Source: Capra hircus (Eukaryota > Chordata > Mammalia > Artiodactyla > Bovidae). From it: a stretch of 64,000 nucleotides of DNA. A program made the translations under genes and the position numbers. The notes under the pieces are model-generated. The model did not search any database, was not told where the DNA came from, and worked only from the letters and a program-made list of their open reading frames with translations. Below, piece after piece: positions 22,801-31,640 of the stretch. The stretch covers positions 29,052,001 to 29,116,000 of the forward strand of contig NC_030836.1 of NCBI RefSeq assembly GCF_001704415.2. The letters run 5' to 3'. The number at the start of each line of letters is the position of its first letter. The first letter of the stretch is position 1.

Positions 22801-25800
22801 CAAGGTTTAGACCCTGTACTCTCCACACCATGTCACCTGGCCTCCCACGGGGACTGCCCCACTCCCCTCCCTCCCTGCTCCTCCCCTCTGGTCCCCACTC
22901 CCACCCCTATGGACCCCTTTCCCTGGAGGAGCCCAGTGGCTGGACTTGAGAAGCAGGTTTCAACCCACTCCCCTCTCGCCTTCCGTCCCCACCCGCCTAG
23001 GTGCGAAAGGGCTTCTGGAAACAGCCTCCCCTCATCTGGGACGTCAACCCCAAACAGATTCGGATTCTCAACCCCTTCTACATGGAGATCGCAGCTGACA
23101 AACTGCTGAGCCTGCCGATACAGCAGCCACACAAGATTAAGCAGGTGGTGAGGGGTTGCGGACGGATGGGGAAGCCAGAGGGCTGGGGTCCTGGGTGGGA
23201 AGTAGCTGGGACTTCCAGAGGCTTGGGGAGGTCTGGAGGACCCCAGACGAGGGGAGAATACCAGTGGAGAGGGCCGCGCACACCTGTCTATAACGAGAGA
23301 CTGGTACACCGATGTTTACAGCCGGGCAGAGTTCGTACTCTTTTTTTTTTCCTTTAAAAGAACAAATGGTAAGTTTTGTCTTTTTTTAAATGTATACTTT
23401 TATTTGTTTTTGGCTGTGCTGGGCCTTTGTTGCTGCCTGGGCTTTGCTCTCGTTGTGGTGAGCCAGGGGCTACTGTCTAGATGCGGGACGCAGGCTTCTC
23501 ATCCAGCGGCTTCTCTTGTTCCAGAGCCACAGGCTCTAGGGCGCTTGGGCTTCAGTAGCTGAGGCATGTGGGCTCAGTAGTTGCAGTTCCCAGGCTCTAG
23601 AGGACAGGCTTGGGGATTGTAGCACACAGGCTTAGTTGTGGCGAGGCATGTGGGATCTTCCCGGACCAGGAATTAAACTTGTGTCTCCTGCTTTGGCAGG
23701 CGGATTCTTCATCACTGAGCCACAAGGGAAGCCCAAGAGTGCAGATTCTTGAGATGCCCAGAGGCATCGCCAAAGTGGGGCATCAGGGGAGGGTGTTTTT
23801 ACGGCTTGGGAGCTAGAGTTAGAGGATGGTTTTGGCAGGCACTGATCAGAATCTGTACACTGGGGATTTACTGGGACAGGCAGTAGTCTTTTTTTTTTTT
23901 TTTTTTTTTTGACTATGTGGCTTGTGGGATTTTAGTTCCCAACCAAGCATGAACCTATACCCCCAGCAGTGAAACTGTAGAGTCCTAACCACTGGTCAGC
24001 CAGGGAATTCTGGACAGTCAGGAGTCTTATTTTTGGAAAGTGAAAAAGTGAAGTCGCTTGGTCTCCCGCATTGTAGACAGACACTTTACCATCTGAGCCA
24101 CCAGGGAAGTCCTATGAAGCCCAGCCCAAATCCTTCGGTTACTATTTGATCACTTTATCTGTGATCTGATCTTGGAACTTATTGGTCTAAGGGAGTTAAA
24201 AGAATTGCAGTTGGTCCTGTATACCATGGTTTGCTAGGTGTGGCAGTTTGGGGAGGCAGGGTGCATCGGCAAGTTATGGTTTTGGTTTTGGCTCTCTAGT
24301 GGTCTCTGGCTGACCACTAGAGACCACTAGAGTCATACTGGGTAGCATCTCAAGCAGGTACTTCCTCATATCATTGAGCCCTTGGGTTGTGTGGGGTAGG
24401 AGACAGAGGTAACTGTCAGACAGAGAAAGGACTCAAGGTGCTGCCTGCTGTATGGCCTTGGGCCAGTCAACCACTTAGAGGCTTTTTCTTATCTGAGTGG
24501 TGGGGAAATTATCAGTACTGACCTTTCCAATAGCCATTCTGGGATTAAAAAAAAAAGTTACGTAACGTGCTTATCATCAAGATTGGAATACTGTGAATGC
24601 TCAATAAATATTAGCCAAATTTTGAATAAATGATTTTATTCTTTTTTTTTTTTGGCTGTGCCACATGGCTTGCGAGATCTGTTTCTTGAGCAGGGACTGA
24701 ACCCATGGCATGAGCGGTAAAGAACCCATCTGCCAGTGTAGGAAATATAAGAGATGTGGGTTCGATCCCTGGGTTGGGAAGAACCCCTGGAGGAGGAAAA
24801 GCCAACTCACTCGGGTTATTCTTGCCTGGAGAATCCCGTGGACAGAGGAACCTTGTGGGCTACAGTCCATGGGGTCGCGAAGAGTTGGATGCGACTGAAT
24901 CGACTTAGCACACATGCATGGCAGTGAAAGCTGGACTCCTAACCACTAGGCCATCGGCCACCAGAGAACTCCCTATGATTTTATTTTTTACTGAATATCT
25001 ATTATGATTCAACTTCCTGTGTTGAATGCCTGCTTTCATGACGGGTTAGCACCAGGCCCCAATTTTGAATACACGGGGAGTAAGACATGCTGTTTGCACT
25101 AAGGAAACTCAGCCTAGCAGAATAAACACACAGGTTGCAACCTGGAGTGGCAAGATGCTCTAGCAGATTGTTCCAAGTGCTGTGGGGTCTTGGAGGAGGG
25201 GTAGACCTCTGCTTGGGGCTCTCCAAAGAGGTACCATCAGAAGAGGTGAGACCAGAGTTGGGCCTTAAGGGGTCATGGGGCCCAGGGAGCAGACACTTGG
25301 GGAAAGGTATTTCATTCGCCAAGACCAAGCAGCACCCCTGGCACTGAGCTCTAGGGCACGTGGAGGTGGTTGGGGGACAGCAAGGAGGAATTTTATGCCC
25401 CTGATGGCAGAGGGTGAAGGCTAGAGGGAGACACCAGAGCTGAGGACTGGAACCTGGCTTCTAGCAGGGGGAAGAAGAAATGGATGGTCCCGACATCCGT
25501 GTTGGTTTCCTGTCACTGCCTAACAGATGACCACAGTTTAACAGCTTAAAACAACACCCATGTATTGACTCATAGTTCTGGAGGTCAGACGTCCAGTACA
25601 GCATGGCTGGGTTCTCTGGTTAGAATATACAAGGCTGAAATCAAGTTGGCAGTCTGACTGCGTTCTTGTCTGGAGGCTCAGAGGGGAAATCTGCTTCCAA
25701 GTTCATTCTTGTTGTGGGAAGAATTTGGTTCCTTGTGGTTGTAGGACCGAAGTCCCCATTTCCTGGCTGGCTTTCAGCCTGAGGTGGCACGCTCAGCCTG

Positions 25801-28642
25801 TTAAGAGCGGCCCGCATACCTTGCTCTCCGGCCCCCTCTATCTTTAGGCCAGAAATGCATAGTAAATCCTTCTTGTGTTTCACATGTCCGACTTCCTCCA
25901 CTGCCGACCTCTAGACCAGGATGTAAAAGCTCATGAGAAGAAGTCAAGCCCAGCAGGATTGTCTATCTTCCAGTCCTCTGTGCCATATGAAGCAATCTAA
26001 CACAGCGTAATATATCTCATCATTTTCATAGGTTACACACACTCTCAAGGGCAAGGGTCATTGGTGGTCATCTTAGAATTCTCCTGCTATAGCACTGATT
26101 TTCGGAGAAGGCAATGGTAACCCACTCCAGTGTTCTTGCCTGGAGAATCCCAGGGATAGGGGAGCCTGGTGGGCTGCTGTCTGTGGGGTCGCACAGAGTC
26201 GGACATGGCTGAAGCGACTTAGCAGCAGCAGCATTGATTTTAAGGTGAAATTGAAGGCTGTACGATAGTTCCAGGTTTCCAGCACAACTGGGTGGATGGT
26301 AATATGTTTAACAACGACAGGAATACAGGGGGATAGGAGAGTTTGACTAGTTTAAAAAGTCCATGTCCAGGCAGAGGTGCTAGAAGGTGATGAATGTGTG
26401 GTTTGGCAGAGGTCTGAACTGGTTGAGATAACACAATGGCGGTAAAAGCAACAGGGCTGAAACGGAAGGCTGGGGCAGGAAGTGACAGATAGGAGAGCTC
26501 AGAAAGGGGCCCTGGGGGACACCTGGCCTTGGGGGGCCTGACAAGATCCGGGGAGTGGCTTGTCAATGGGAGTGGGCACTGAAGTGCTCTGGAAGGCTGG
26601 GGCAGGAAGTGACAGATAGGAGAGCTCAGAAAGGGGCCCTGGGGGACACCTGGCCTTGGGGGGCCTGACAAGATCCGGGGAGTGGCTTGTCAATGGGAGT
26701 GGGCACTGAAGTGCTCTGGAAGGCAGGTCGTCCCAGCCAAGAAAGAGGATGTGTGAAGTTAGGCTATCGGGTGACACATCCCCGTGGATGAGTTAGGGGT
26801 GGAGAAACAGATCTTCATAGCAGCCCCTACGGTGGGGGCTGAGGGAGGTACTGCTGACCCCACTTCACGGAAGGCAGAGCCCACCCTCGTGAAGGGCACA
26901 CAGCCCGGGAGTGTGAGCGCCCCGGGGCTTCCGGGAGAGGTAAGCTTCTCCAGGATGGAGAGCAGAACCTTTCTATTCCCGGAGGGACTTGTTTAATAGT
27001 TTTAAGCCTCAGTTCCCCAGCTGTATACAATGGGGCTAATAAAAGTATCGATCTCAAAGTGTTTTTGTGAGGACTGGATGAGAGGTGGTGCAGTGGTCAA
27101 GAATCCCTCTGCCAAGGCAGGAAATGCGGGTTCGATCCCTGGGTTGGGAAGATCCCCTGGAGGAGGAAATAGCAACCCACTCCAGTCTTCTTGCCTGGAG
27201 AATCCCATGAACAGAGGTGCCTGGTGGGCTGCAGTCCGTGGGGCCACAAAGAGTTGGACGCAACTGAGCGAGCACACACAGATGAGATGACATAAGGGTA
27301 AGATAACAGTGTCTGGCACACAGCAAGTGCTCCAAAAGCCATAGATATTATTATTATTGTCATTACCGTCATTCTGTAATCATCCCCAAAGGTCTGAGCC
27401 CTCCCCAGATGTATTAAGCTGTATTATGCCATATGGTAGGGATGCCCTGGTAGCTCAGCTGGTAAAGAATCCACCTGCAATGCAGGAGACCCTGGTTCGG
27501 TTCCTGGGTCGGGAAGATCCCCTGGAGAAGGGATAGGCTACCCACTCCAGTGTTCTTGGACTTCCCCAGTGGCTTAGACGGTAAAGAATCTGCCTGCAAT
27601 GTGGGACACCTGGGTTTGATCCCTGGGTTGAGAAGATCCCCTAGGGGAGGGCATGGCAACCCACTCCACTCTTCTTGCCTGGAGAATCCCTATGGACAGA
27701 GGAGCCTAGTGGGCTACAGTCCTCAAGATTGCAAAGAGTTGGACACACTGAGTGACTAAGCACAGCTTCAGCATGCCATATGGTAGTCATGAGCCACATG
27801 TGGCTATTTTTTGTTTTTTTCGGCTGTGTCCCATGGCCTGTGGGATCTTAGTTCCTCGACCGGGAATCAAACCCAAGCTCTTGGCAGTGAGAGCTCGGTC
27901 AGAGTCCTAACCACTTGACCACCAGGGAATTCCCCACAGGAGGCTATTTAAAATTTAGTTTGAATTGAATCAAATAAAAAGTTCAGTTCCTTAGCTGCAT
28001 GAACCCCACGTGGCTCGTCGCTGCCATATAGGACAGCACAGATGAAGAACATTTCCATGATACTAGAAGGTTCTGTTGCAGAGCGCTGGCCTAGAGGTGC
28101 TGAAAGACTCTGGCTGCCTCTAATACCTTGCCCACCCCTTGTCCCTCAGAAGCCCACCACAGGGCTGCTGGCCATCACCCTGGCCCTCCACCTCTGCGAC
28201 CTGGTGCATATTGCTGGCTTCGGCTACCCAGACGCCCACCAGAAGAAGCAGTCCATTCACTACTATGAGTATATCACACTCAAGTCCATGATGGTAAGTG
28301 GCCCCTGCTGGTGAACTGGGTGGGGCCAACTGGCCTGGGGACACGAAGTGAGTGAGGGTGGTGCTGGGGGCCCAGAGATGGCTCACCTGTGAGGTCACAC
28401 AGAGAGAGGCATCTGGACTCCCAGGCCAGCATCCTCCACATTCTGTCTTCCTCGCGAGAGCGGCCTGGGGAACAGAGCTCCCAGGTGTGGGGTCACGGGA
28501 GGCCCAGAGAGCTGCCTAGAAGTCCCTCAGTTTGCTTCCTTGGCTATCTCCACAGTGGTCAGGCCACAATGTCTCCCAGGAGGCCCTGGCCATCAAGCGG
28601 ATGCTGGAGATCGGAGCGGTCAAGAACCTCACTTACTTCTGA
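16840..28642 (+). CDS. ST3GAL4: ST3GAL4, beta-galactoside alpha-2,3-sialyltransferase 4 (complete coding region, 10 exons)
   Basis: Join 16840-16855, 17210-17294, 17657-17737, 20994-21091, 21293-21353, 22041-22136, 22222-22411, 23001-23144, 28150-28293 and 28556-28642. This totals 1002 nt, 333 residues plus stop, equal to the human length as I recall it. The enzyme transfers sialic acid from CMP-Neu5Ac to terminal galactose in alpha-2,3 linkage in the Golgi (known for the family). Seen: a type II topology with a short basic N-terminus (MISKSRWK) and a hydrophobic span at about residues 9-23. Sialylmotif L starts near C120 (CVVVGNGHRLRN), motif S contains C273, motif III is HYYE at 294-297, and motif VS has H309 and E314. 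C120 and C273 are the expected disulfide pair. N-glycosylation sequons lie at N61, N131, N310 and N329. Every junction keeps frame and uses GT-AG. All motif residues are present, so the gene looks functional. Confidence 0.97.
17081..17152 (+). repeat. GC-rich minisatellite (9-bp unit)
   Basis: Units of GTGGGGCAG, some shortened to GTGGGCAG, in the intron 5' of the ST3GAL4 membrane-anchor exon, ending about 58 bp upstream of the exon. Confidence 0.9.
17210..17294 (+). CDS. ST3GAL4: ST3GAL4 coding exon 2 (membrane anchor)
   Basis: Residues 6-34. It encodes the basic-flanked signal anchor (RWKLLAMLALFLAVMVW) and the start of the stem (YSISREDRYIEL). Acceptor CCCGCAG, donor GTGAGT. It places the enzyme in the Golgi membrane with the catalytic part in the lumen. 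Confidence 0.95.
17657..17737 (+). CDS. ST3GAL4: ST3GAL4 coding exon 3 (stem)
   Basis: Residues 35-60, with L34 and N61 split across its edges. Stem-region sequence FYFPAPGKREPCLQGE and SKLFGN. The split N61 followed by YS forms a sequon with the next exon. Acceptor CTCCAG, donor GTAAGT. The downstream intron carries the BovB LINE. Confidence 0.93.
17772..20860 (-). mobile_element. BovB (RTE-type) LINE, near full length, antisense in ST3GAL4 intron
   Basis: Read on the minus strand it has an apurinic endonuclease-like frame (20860 to 19871; GTWNVRSMNQ, DILGISELKW, IDYILCSQRW) and a reverse transcriptase frame (19805 to 17784; RYADD near 18550, GRRRGRQRLRWLDGI near the end). Breaks seen: loss of frame near 19.94 kb at the end of the endonuclease part, and one in-frame stop at 18807-18809 inside the reverse transcriptase frame, which otherwise continues in the same frame. 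The 5' end looks slightly truncated. It is not expected to be mobile. Confidence 0.95.
20994..21091 (+). CDS. ST3GAL4: ST3GAL4 coding exon 4
   Basis: Residues 61-93, reading YSREQPFFLQLKDYFWVKTP and ending GTKGS. Acceptor GCACAG, donor GTAAGT. It begins about 130 bp beyond the 5' end of the antisense BovB insertion, so the LINE did not damage the exon. Confidence 0.95.
21293..21353 (+). CDS. ST3GAL4: ST3GAL4 coding exon 5
   Basis: Residues 94-113 (EDLLLRVLAITSYSIPESIQ), with both edge codons split. Acceptor TTTGCAG, donor GTAAGG. It leads into the catalytic domain. Confidence 0.94.
21447..21521. promoter_or_regulatory. Pair of RFX X-box-like sites in ST3GAL4 intron
   Basis: GTCCCCATGGCAAC at 21447-21460 and ATTGCCGTGGTAAC at 21508-21521 both resemble the RFX X-box (GTTNCCATGGNAAC), 61 bp apart start to start, with extra GTTGC half-sites between them. 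Binding is inferred. Confidence 0.35.
21706..21932 (+). mobile_element. Bov-tA SINE in ST3GAL4 intron
   Basis: GGGCTTCCCAAGTGGTGCTA to GTCGGACACAACTGAAGCGA, about 110 bp upstream of coding exon 6. Confidence 0.94.
22041..22136 (+). CDS. ST3GAL4: ST3GAL4 coding exon 6 (sialylmotif L)
   Basis: Residues 114-145. It holds the start of sialylmotif L: CRRCVVVGNGHRLRNSS, then INKYDVVIR. Motif L binds the CMP-sialic acid donor (family knowledge). C120 is the motif L disulfide cysteine and N131 is in a sequon. Acceptor ATGGCAG; the donor is GTCCGT, weaker than its neighbours. Confidence 0.96.
22222..22411 (+). CDS. ST3GAL4: ST3GAL4 coding exon 7
   Basis: Residues 146-209. It finishes motif L (LNSAPVAGYEQDVGSKTTMR), then continues with FYPESAHFNPKVEDNPDT and a hydrophobic core strand. 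Acceptor TCCCAG, donor GTACGT. It ends exactly on a codon boundary. Confidence 0.96.
23001..23144 (+). CDS. ST3GAL4: ST3GAL4 coding exon 8
   Basis: Residues 210-257 (VRKGFWKQPPLIWDVNP at the start, KIKQ at the end). Acceptor CGCCTAG. The donor is a tandem GTGGTG: using the first gives KIKQ joined to KPTTG as in relatives, and using the second would add one valine. I chose the first for length match. Confidence 0.94.
23385..23734 (-). mobile_element. CHR-2-type SINE
   Basis: Minus-oriented. T-rich start, TTTTGGCTGTGCTGGGCC, repeated CAGTAGTTGCAG-like phrases, and the head TCACTGAGCCACAAGGGAAG. Confidence 0.8.
23884..24013 (-). mobile_element. CHR-type SINE (short)
   Basis: Poly-T run then TGTGGCTTGTGGGATTTTAG and AGTCCTAACCACTGGTCAGC, ending GGGAATTC. 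Confidence 0.8.
24046..24115 (-). mobile_element. Bov-tA fragment with internal deletion
   Basis: AAGTCGCTTGG joins directly to TCTCCCGCATTGTAGACAGA and the head CATCTGAGCCACCAGGGAAG, so about 130 bp of the middle is missing. Confidence 0.7.
24430..24625 (+). mobile_element. MIR SINE
   Basis: GCCTTGGGCCAGTCAACCAC through GTGAATGCTCAATAAATATT follow MIR order. Confidence 0.65.
24639..24975 (-). mobile_element. CHR-type SINE split by a Bov-tA
   Basis: The left part (TTTTGGCTGTGCCACATGGC, to 24710) and right part (CAGTGAAAGCTGGACTCCTA, from 24917) form one element interrupted by the insertion at 24711-24916. Confidence 0.8.
24711..24916 (+). mobile_element. Bov-tA SINE nested in CHR-type SINE
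   Basis: 5'-truncated head (GCGGTAAAGAACCCATCTGC). It is flanked by CATGGCA at 24704-24710 and 24917-24923, a 7-bp target-site duplication. Confidence 0.85.
26104..26234 (+). mobile_element. Bov-A monomer with AGC tail
   Basis: GGAGAAGGCAATGGTAACCC to CTGAAGCGACTTAGCAGCAG. Confidence 0.92.
26464..26717 (+). repeat. 127-bp perfect tandem duplication
   Basis: Units 26464-26590 and 26591-26717 are identical by eye, and a third copy starts for about 8 bases (GGAAGGC) before diverging. It lies in the ST3GAL4 intron between coding exons 8 and 9. Confidence 0.92.
26945..27365 (+). mobile_element. MIR SINE split by Bov-tA
   Basis: TAAGCCTCAGTTCCCCAGCT and GTGAGGACTGGATGAGA precede the SINE. GTCTGGCACACAGCAAGTGC and ATTATTATTATTG follow it. 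GATGAGA on both sides is the likely target duplication. Confidence 0.7.
27083..27285 (+). mobile_element. Bov-tA SINE nested in MIR
   Basis: GGTGGTGCAGTGGTCAAGAA to GTTGGACGCAACTGAGCGAG. Confidence 0.92.
27440..27772 (+). mobile_element. Dimeric Bov-tA insertion
   Basis: A first Bov-tA head and body (27440-27557) stops at GTGTTCTTGG and is followed directly by a second complete Bov-tA (27558-27772). One 14-bp perfect duplication (ATGCCATATGGTAG at 27426-27439 and 27773-27786) encloses both, so they inserted as one unit. Confidence 0.88.
27803..27940 (-). mobile_element. CHR-type SINE in MER58-like remnant
   Basis: TTTTCGGCTGTGTCCCATGG to CACTTGACCACCAGGGAATT. GGCTATTT repeats on both sides. 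The surrounding GCCACATGTGGC and CCATATAGGACAGCACAG are MER58-like. Confidence 0.7.
28150..28293 (+). CDS. ST3GAL4: ST3GAL4 coding exon 9 (sialylmotifs S and III)
   Basis: Residues 258-305. Motif S runs from KPTTGLLAITLALHLCD to HIAGFGYPD and contains C273, the partner of C120. Motif III is HYYE at 294-297. Acceptor CCCTCAG, donor GTAAGT. It lies about 5 kb downstream of exon 8, across a repeat-rich intron. Confidence 0.96.
28556..28642 (+). CDS. ST3GAL4: ST3GAL4 last coding exon (motif VS and stop)
   Basis: Residues 306-333, WSGHNVSQEALAIKR to KNLTYF, then TGA at 28640-28642. Motif VS has H309, the presumed catalytic base, and E314. Sequons lie at N310 and N329. Acceptor CTCCACAG. Confidence 0.96.
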   Translation, partial: WSGHNVSQEALAIKRMLEIGAVKNLTYF

Positions 28643-29190
28643 CTCGGGCAGGGGCTGTTCCCATCGGCTCACCCTGCTGAGCGGCCCCGGTCCATGCCTC
28701 TGGGGGTGCCGGGTGCCAGCCTGGCCGGCTTGGACTCACCTTCTCCTGTGTGGGGAGGGGGCCAGGTCTGAGACGAGGCCATGCCCCTGATTGCTCTGGT
28801 GGAGGCCAGATGGAGTCAGGGTGGAGGCCCTGGGGCAGGAGGGGCTGCGCCTGGGCATGGGGGCTTGCTTCTGTGGCATCCCCTCTCTGCCAGTGCCGGG
28901 AGATTATTTAAGGGGCTATTTAATTAAAGGGTAGGAATGTGCTGTGGGCTGGCCCCATGGCATCCAGAAGAGGGGGCATATGACAGTGTTCTGCTCACTT
29001 CTGACACAGAAGTGATGCACCCACTACGGCCTAGGCCCAGAGCGGGCCTCCCAGGAGGGTGGTGCCCCACGCCCCACAGAGGGGCTGCTCCCTCCCAGCA
29101 GGCATGGGAAGAGCACTGGCGCAGGGGCTCCATGGTGGAAGTGACCTAAAGTAGGTTACAAATTATTAAACTATTTTTCCTAAAACAGAA
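28643..29190 (+). other. ST3GAL4: ST3GAL4 3' UTR
   Basis: GC-rich sequence after the stop, with no further coding. An ATTAAA at 28923-28928 could serve as an early poly(A) signal. A second ATTAAA at 29165-29170, followed by a GT/T-rich stretch, is the more likely end. The exact cleavage site is inferred. Confidence 0.6.
29165..29170 (+). terminator. ATTAAA polyadenylation signal, ST3GAL4
   Basis: Common variant hexamer 523 bp after the stop codon, followed within 30-50 bases by a T/G-rich element. Confidence 0.5.
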
Positions 29191-29199
29191 GCAGCTGTG

Positions 29200-30440
29200 A
29201 TACTCTTTGTCCTTTCGGATTGAAGAAGACGCGGATGGGGAGCGGGCCACAGCGGTGGGCCCCCTCGCCTGGTAGTGGGCAGGCGGGCCAGGGTTATTTG
29301 GAAAGTCATTGTTTACTGAATACGATGCTTGGGTGGTGCCAAGTCATGCATTGTCATCCTGGCATAGCAGGCAAGCGACTGGTGCCCAGACGGCCCTGTC
29401 TGCTGGACACCTAGCCTGGCTCTGCATCCTGGTTTACTCTCCAGAGGCAGGAGGGGCAGCACCCTCATTCCCCTCCCTCCCTCTCCCTCACCAGCCTTGT
29501 TTCCAGAATCACATGTTGGAAGGTGTGTGTTTGAGGACAAGGGTGGAGACAGACAAAGAAAGCCAAGTTTCCTTCTCAGATTAAGTGGGAATCATAAAAT
29601 AGAGTTTACAGAAAGTCCTGCCAGGGGCCCAGGCAGCCAGAATTGGGATGGGCAGGGCACGGGTGGTGTCTGAGGGCTTGGCAAAGCCTGTGAGCAGTCG
29701 ATGGGCCAGGCGATGGAATGATGGAATGCTTTTGTCCTCCACCCCCTCTACCCCGGCCCAGGTTTTTATAATTGTGATAGCCCTGCTGTCTGCCGGTCTC
29801 TGCCCGGCTTTCTTTCCCATCTTCCCAGACCCTGCTAAGCTGCCAAGTGGGCTTCCTGCCACTCTCCCAGCTGTGCCTTTACATCTGGAGCCAGGAGGGA
29901 GAGCCGGACCTCCCCCAGAAGGAAGGGACTCACAGCTGTGTTCCTGGCTTTCTCGGAAAGAGTTGCAGCCTTGAGGTTTTGAGATGGCAAGGCTGGGACA
30001 AGACAGATAAGGAGGGGCAGAGATTTCGGAGGAGTAGAGGACCATGGCAGGGGATGGACTTGCTCTCTCAGAAACCTGGCAGAACCCCTCTGCTAGCTGC
30101 TGTCCCCCCAGGGGTGAGAGCAAATAGGGCCACAGCCCCAGGCCCCCTCCTTTCTCCTCCACATGGGCCAGCTTCGTCTCCAGGCTTTGTCCTGGGGAGC
30201 CTTGCTGACCCCACCGGGCTTGAGTGTGTGCAGGAACCTCAGCTCCGCTTATTCCTGGTGCCTCTTTAGCTGTTGCTTGTGAGGGTTTGCATGGGAGTGT
30301 CCAGTTCCCCGTGCAGGCCATTGAAAGTGGCTGTCAGCACGTATGATCCAGCTGTCCTGGATTGGGGCCACTGCCTGTTACTGGATGTGCCTAAACTCGA
30401 GCCAGAAACCAAACTCATACCCACTCCCCCCCCCCCCCAA
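29200..30440. other. Intergenic DNA downstream of ST3GAL4
   Basis: No coding match. A 246-codon minus-strand open frame here is GC-driven and has no domain I recognise. Confidence 0.45.
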
Positions 30441-30444
30441 ACTC

Positions 30445-30446
<2 letters not shown>

Positions 30447-30476
<30 letters not shown>

Positions 30477-30493
30477 TGTGCGCGCGCGCGCAT
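30447..30493. repeat. CA/GT/CG alternating tract
   Basis: A CA run followed by GTGTGTG and CGCGCGCGCG, preceded by poly-C: an alternating purine-pyrimidine tract of about 47 bp, a classical Z-DNA-forming composition. Confidence 0.85.
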
Positions 30494-31014
30494 GTAGACA
30501 CAGGAGCGATTTACATTTTTGCATGAAGTGTGTGATGCCTACACACAGACAGTCCCCCATGATTACATCCACACAGGAGTGTGTATGGGAAGTGGGTGTG
30601 TATACCCCCCAAACTGGCCATTGCGCCCTGGGTGGGGGTGTCGGCTGAGCGTTCTCTGGGGTACCCCAATCCCAGGTGGACAGAGGCAGCACCAGGGGCC
30701 CCAGAACAGGCAGTAGAGCTTTGATGAGGAGTTGATGGATAGTTCTGAGAAAGGGGCTGCCATCCTTCAGTTAGCCTGACCAATGTGGATGAACTGCCCG
30801 CCAGCCCACCTGCCTGGTCCTGATTAAACCGGCCCGGAAAAGGGGACAGGAGAGACGCAGGGCACGGCAGAGGGGAAGCACTTGACTGCCGGCCCACAAA
30901 GGTGGGTCCTCCACCGGGCTTGCCACTTAATTCTGTACGACCTTGGGCTGATCATTTCTCCCCGTCTGTACTCTAATTCCTACATTCCTTGAAATAGGAG
31001 GGAGGGTCCAGCCA

Positions 31015-31170
31015 ATGAGGACCACCTGTGCTGAATCATCTGGGTGTGATTTAAGAATGCAGATTCTCCGGTTTTACCCAGGCCCCTGGGGATGGAGCCC
31101 AGGAATCTGGAATTTTAACAAGCACCCGCAACCACTGCCGCGGTAGTCTAGACTACAGATAATCTCAAGG
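31015..31170 (+). mobile_element. MER5-like hAT remnant
   Basis: GAATCATCTGGGTGTGATTT, GGATGGAGCCCAGGAATCTG and TTTTAACAAGCACCCGCAAC follow MER5A order. It lies just left of the CpG island. Confidence 0.55.
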
Positions 31171-31204
31171 GCCTCTTCCAACTGAACGGTCTGCGTGCAA
31201 AACC

Positions 31205-31640
31205 CAGGCTAATCCCCGGTGCCCTTGAGCCGCGTTAATTACGCGCACGCGCGGTTTTGTCCTGCGGGCGGGGGCGGAGGCCGGTGCGGCGCACGCGTCC
31301 TCAGGCCCGTGATCGCAGGGCAGGGGCCGCCCGGGCAGAGCAGCGCCCTACCGCGGTGCGCCCGGGGGCCTCCCGGGGTGCTGAGAGGCCGGCGCCTCCC
31401 TGGCAACCGGCTCCGGGCCTGGCAGCGGCCGCTGAGCCCGCGCCCGTCTGTCTGCCCGGTTTGCAGGCGAACCACGGTTTTTTCCAGGGGGCTTGTCTGA
31501 ACTCCCGCCGGGGCTGGCTCATGTGACCTACGTTGATGTCACCGCCCAGGCGGGGGTGACACAGACTCTGGCGGCGGGCCATCGGAGGAGATCCGCCCGG
31601 TGCGGTGTAGACCATGCGCCCCATCTCTCCGCCACAGAGG
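31205..31640. promoter_or_regulatory. Intergenic (orphan) CpG island
   Basis: Dense CpG run between two converging genes, far from either start. It contains GC boxes (GGGGCGG near 31271), the NRF1-type palindrome at 31242-31253 and a CRE-like TGATGTCA near 31534. The neighbouring intergenic DNA is CpG-poor. This is promoter-like composition with no known start here; the transcript is unassigned. Confidence 0.7.
31242..31253. promoter_or_regulatory. NRF1-type site
   Basis: CGCGCACGCGCG matches the palindromic NRF1 consensus (YGCGCAYGCGCR) at every position, and sits at the left edge of the CpG island. Binding is inferred. Confidence 0.55.

Noticed and set aside
27120..27160. tRNA gene-like A and B boxes (GGTTCGATCCC)
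   Set aside because: This and similar sites elsewhere are the tRNA-Glu-derived heads of Bov-tA and CHR SINEs, not folded tRNA genes.
29581..30321. 246-codon minus-strand open frame downstream of ST3GAL4
   Set aside because: GC-driven, no domain, no splice or promoter support.
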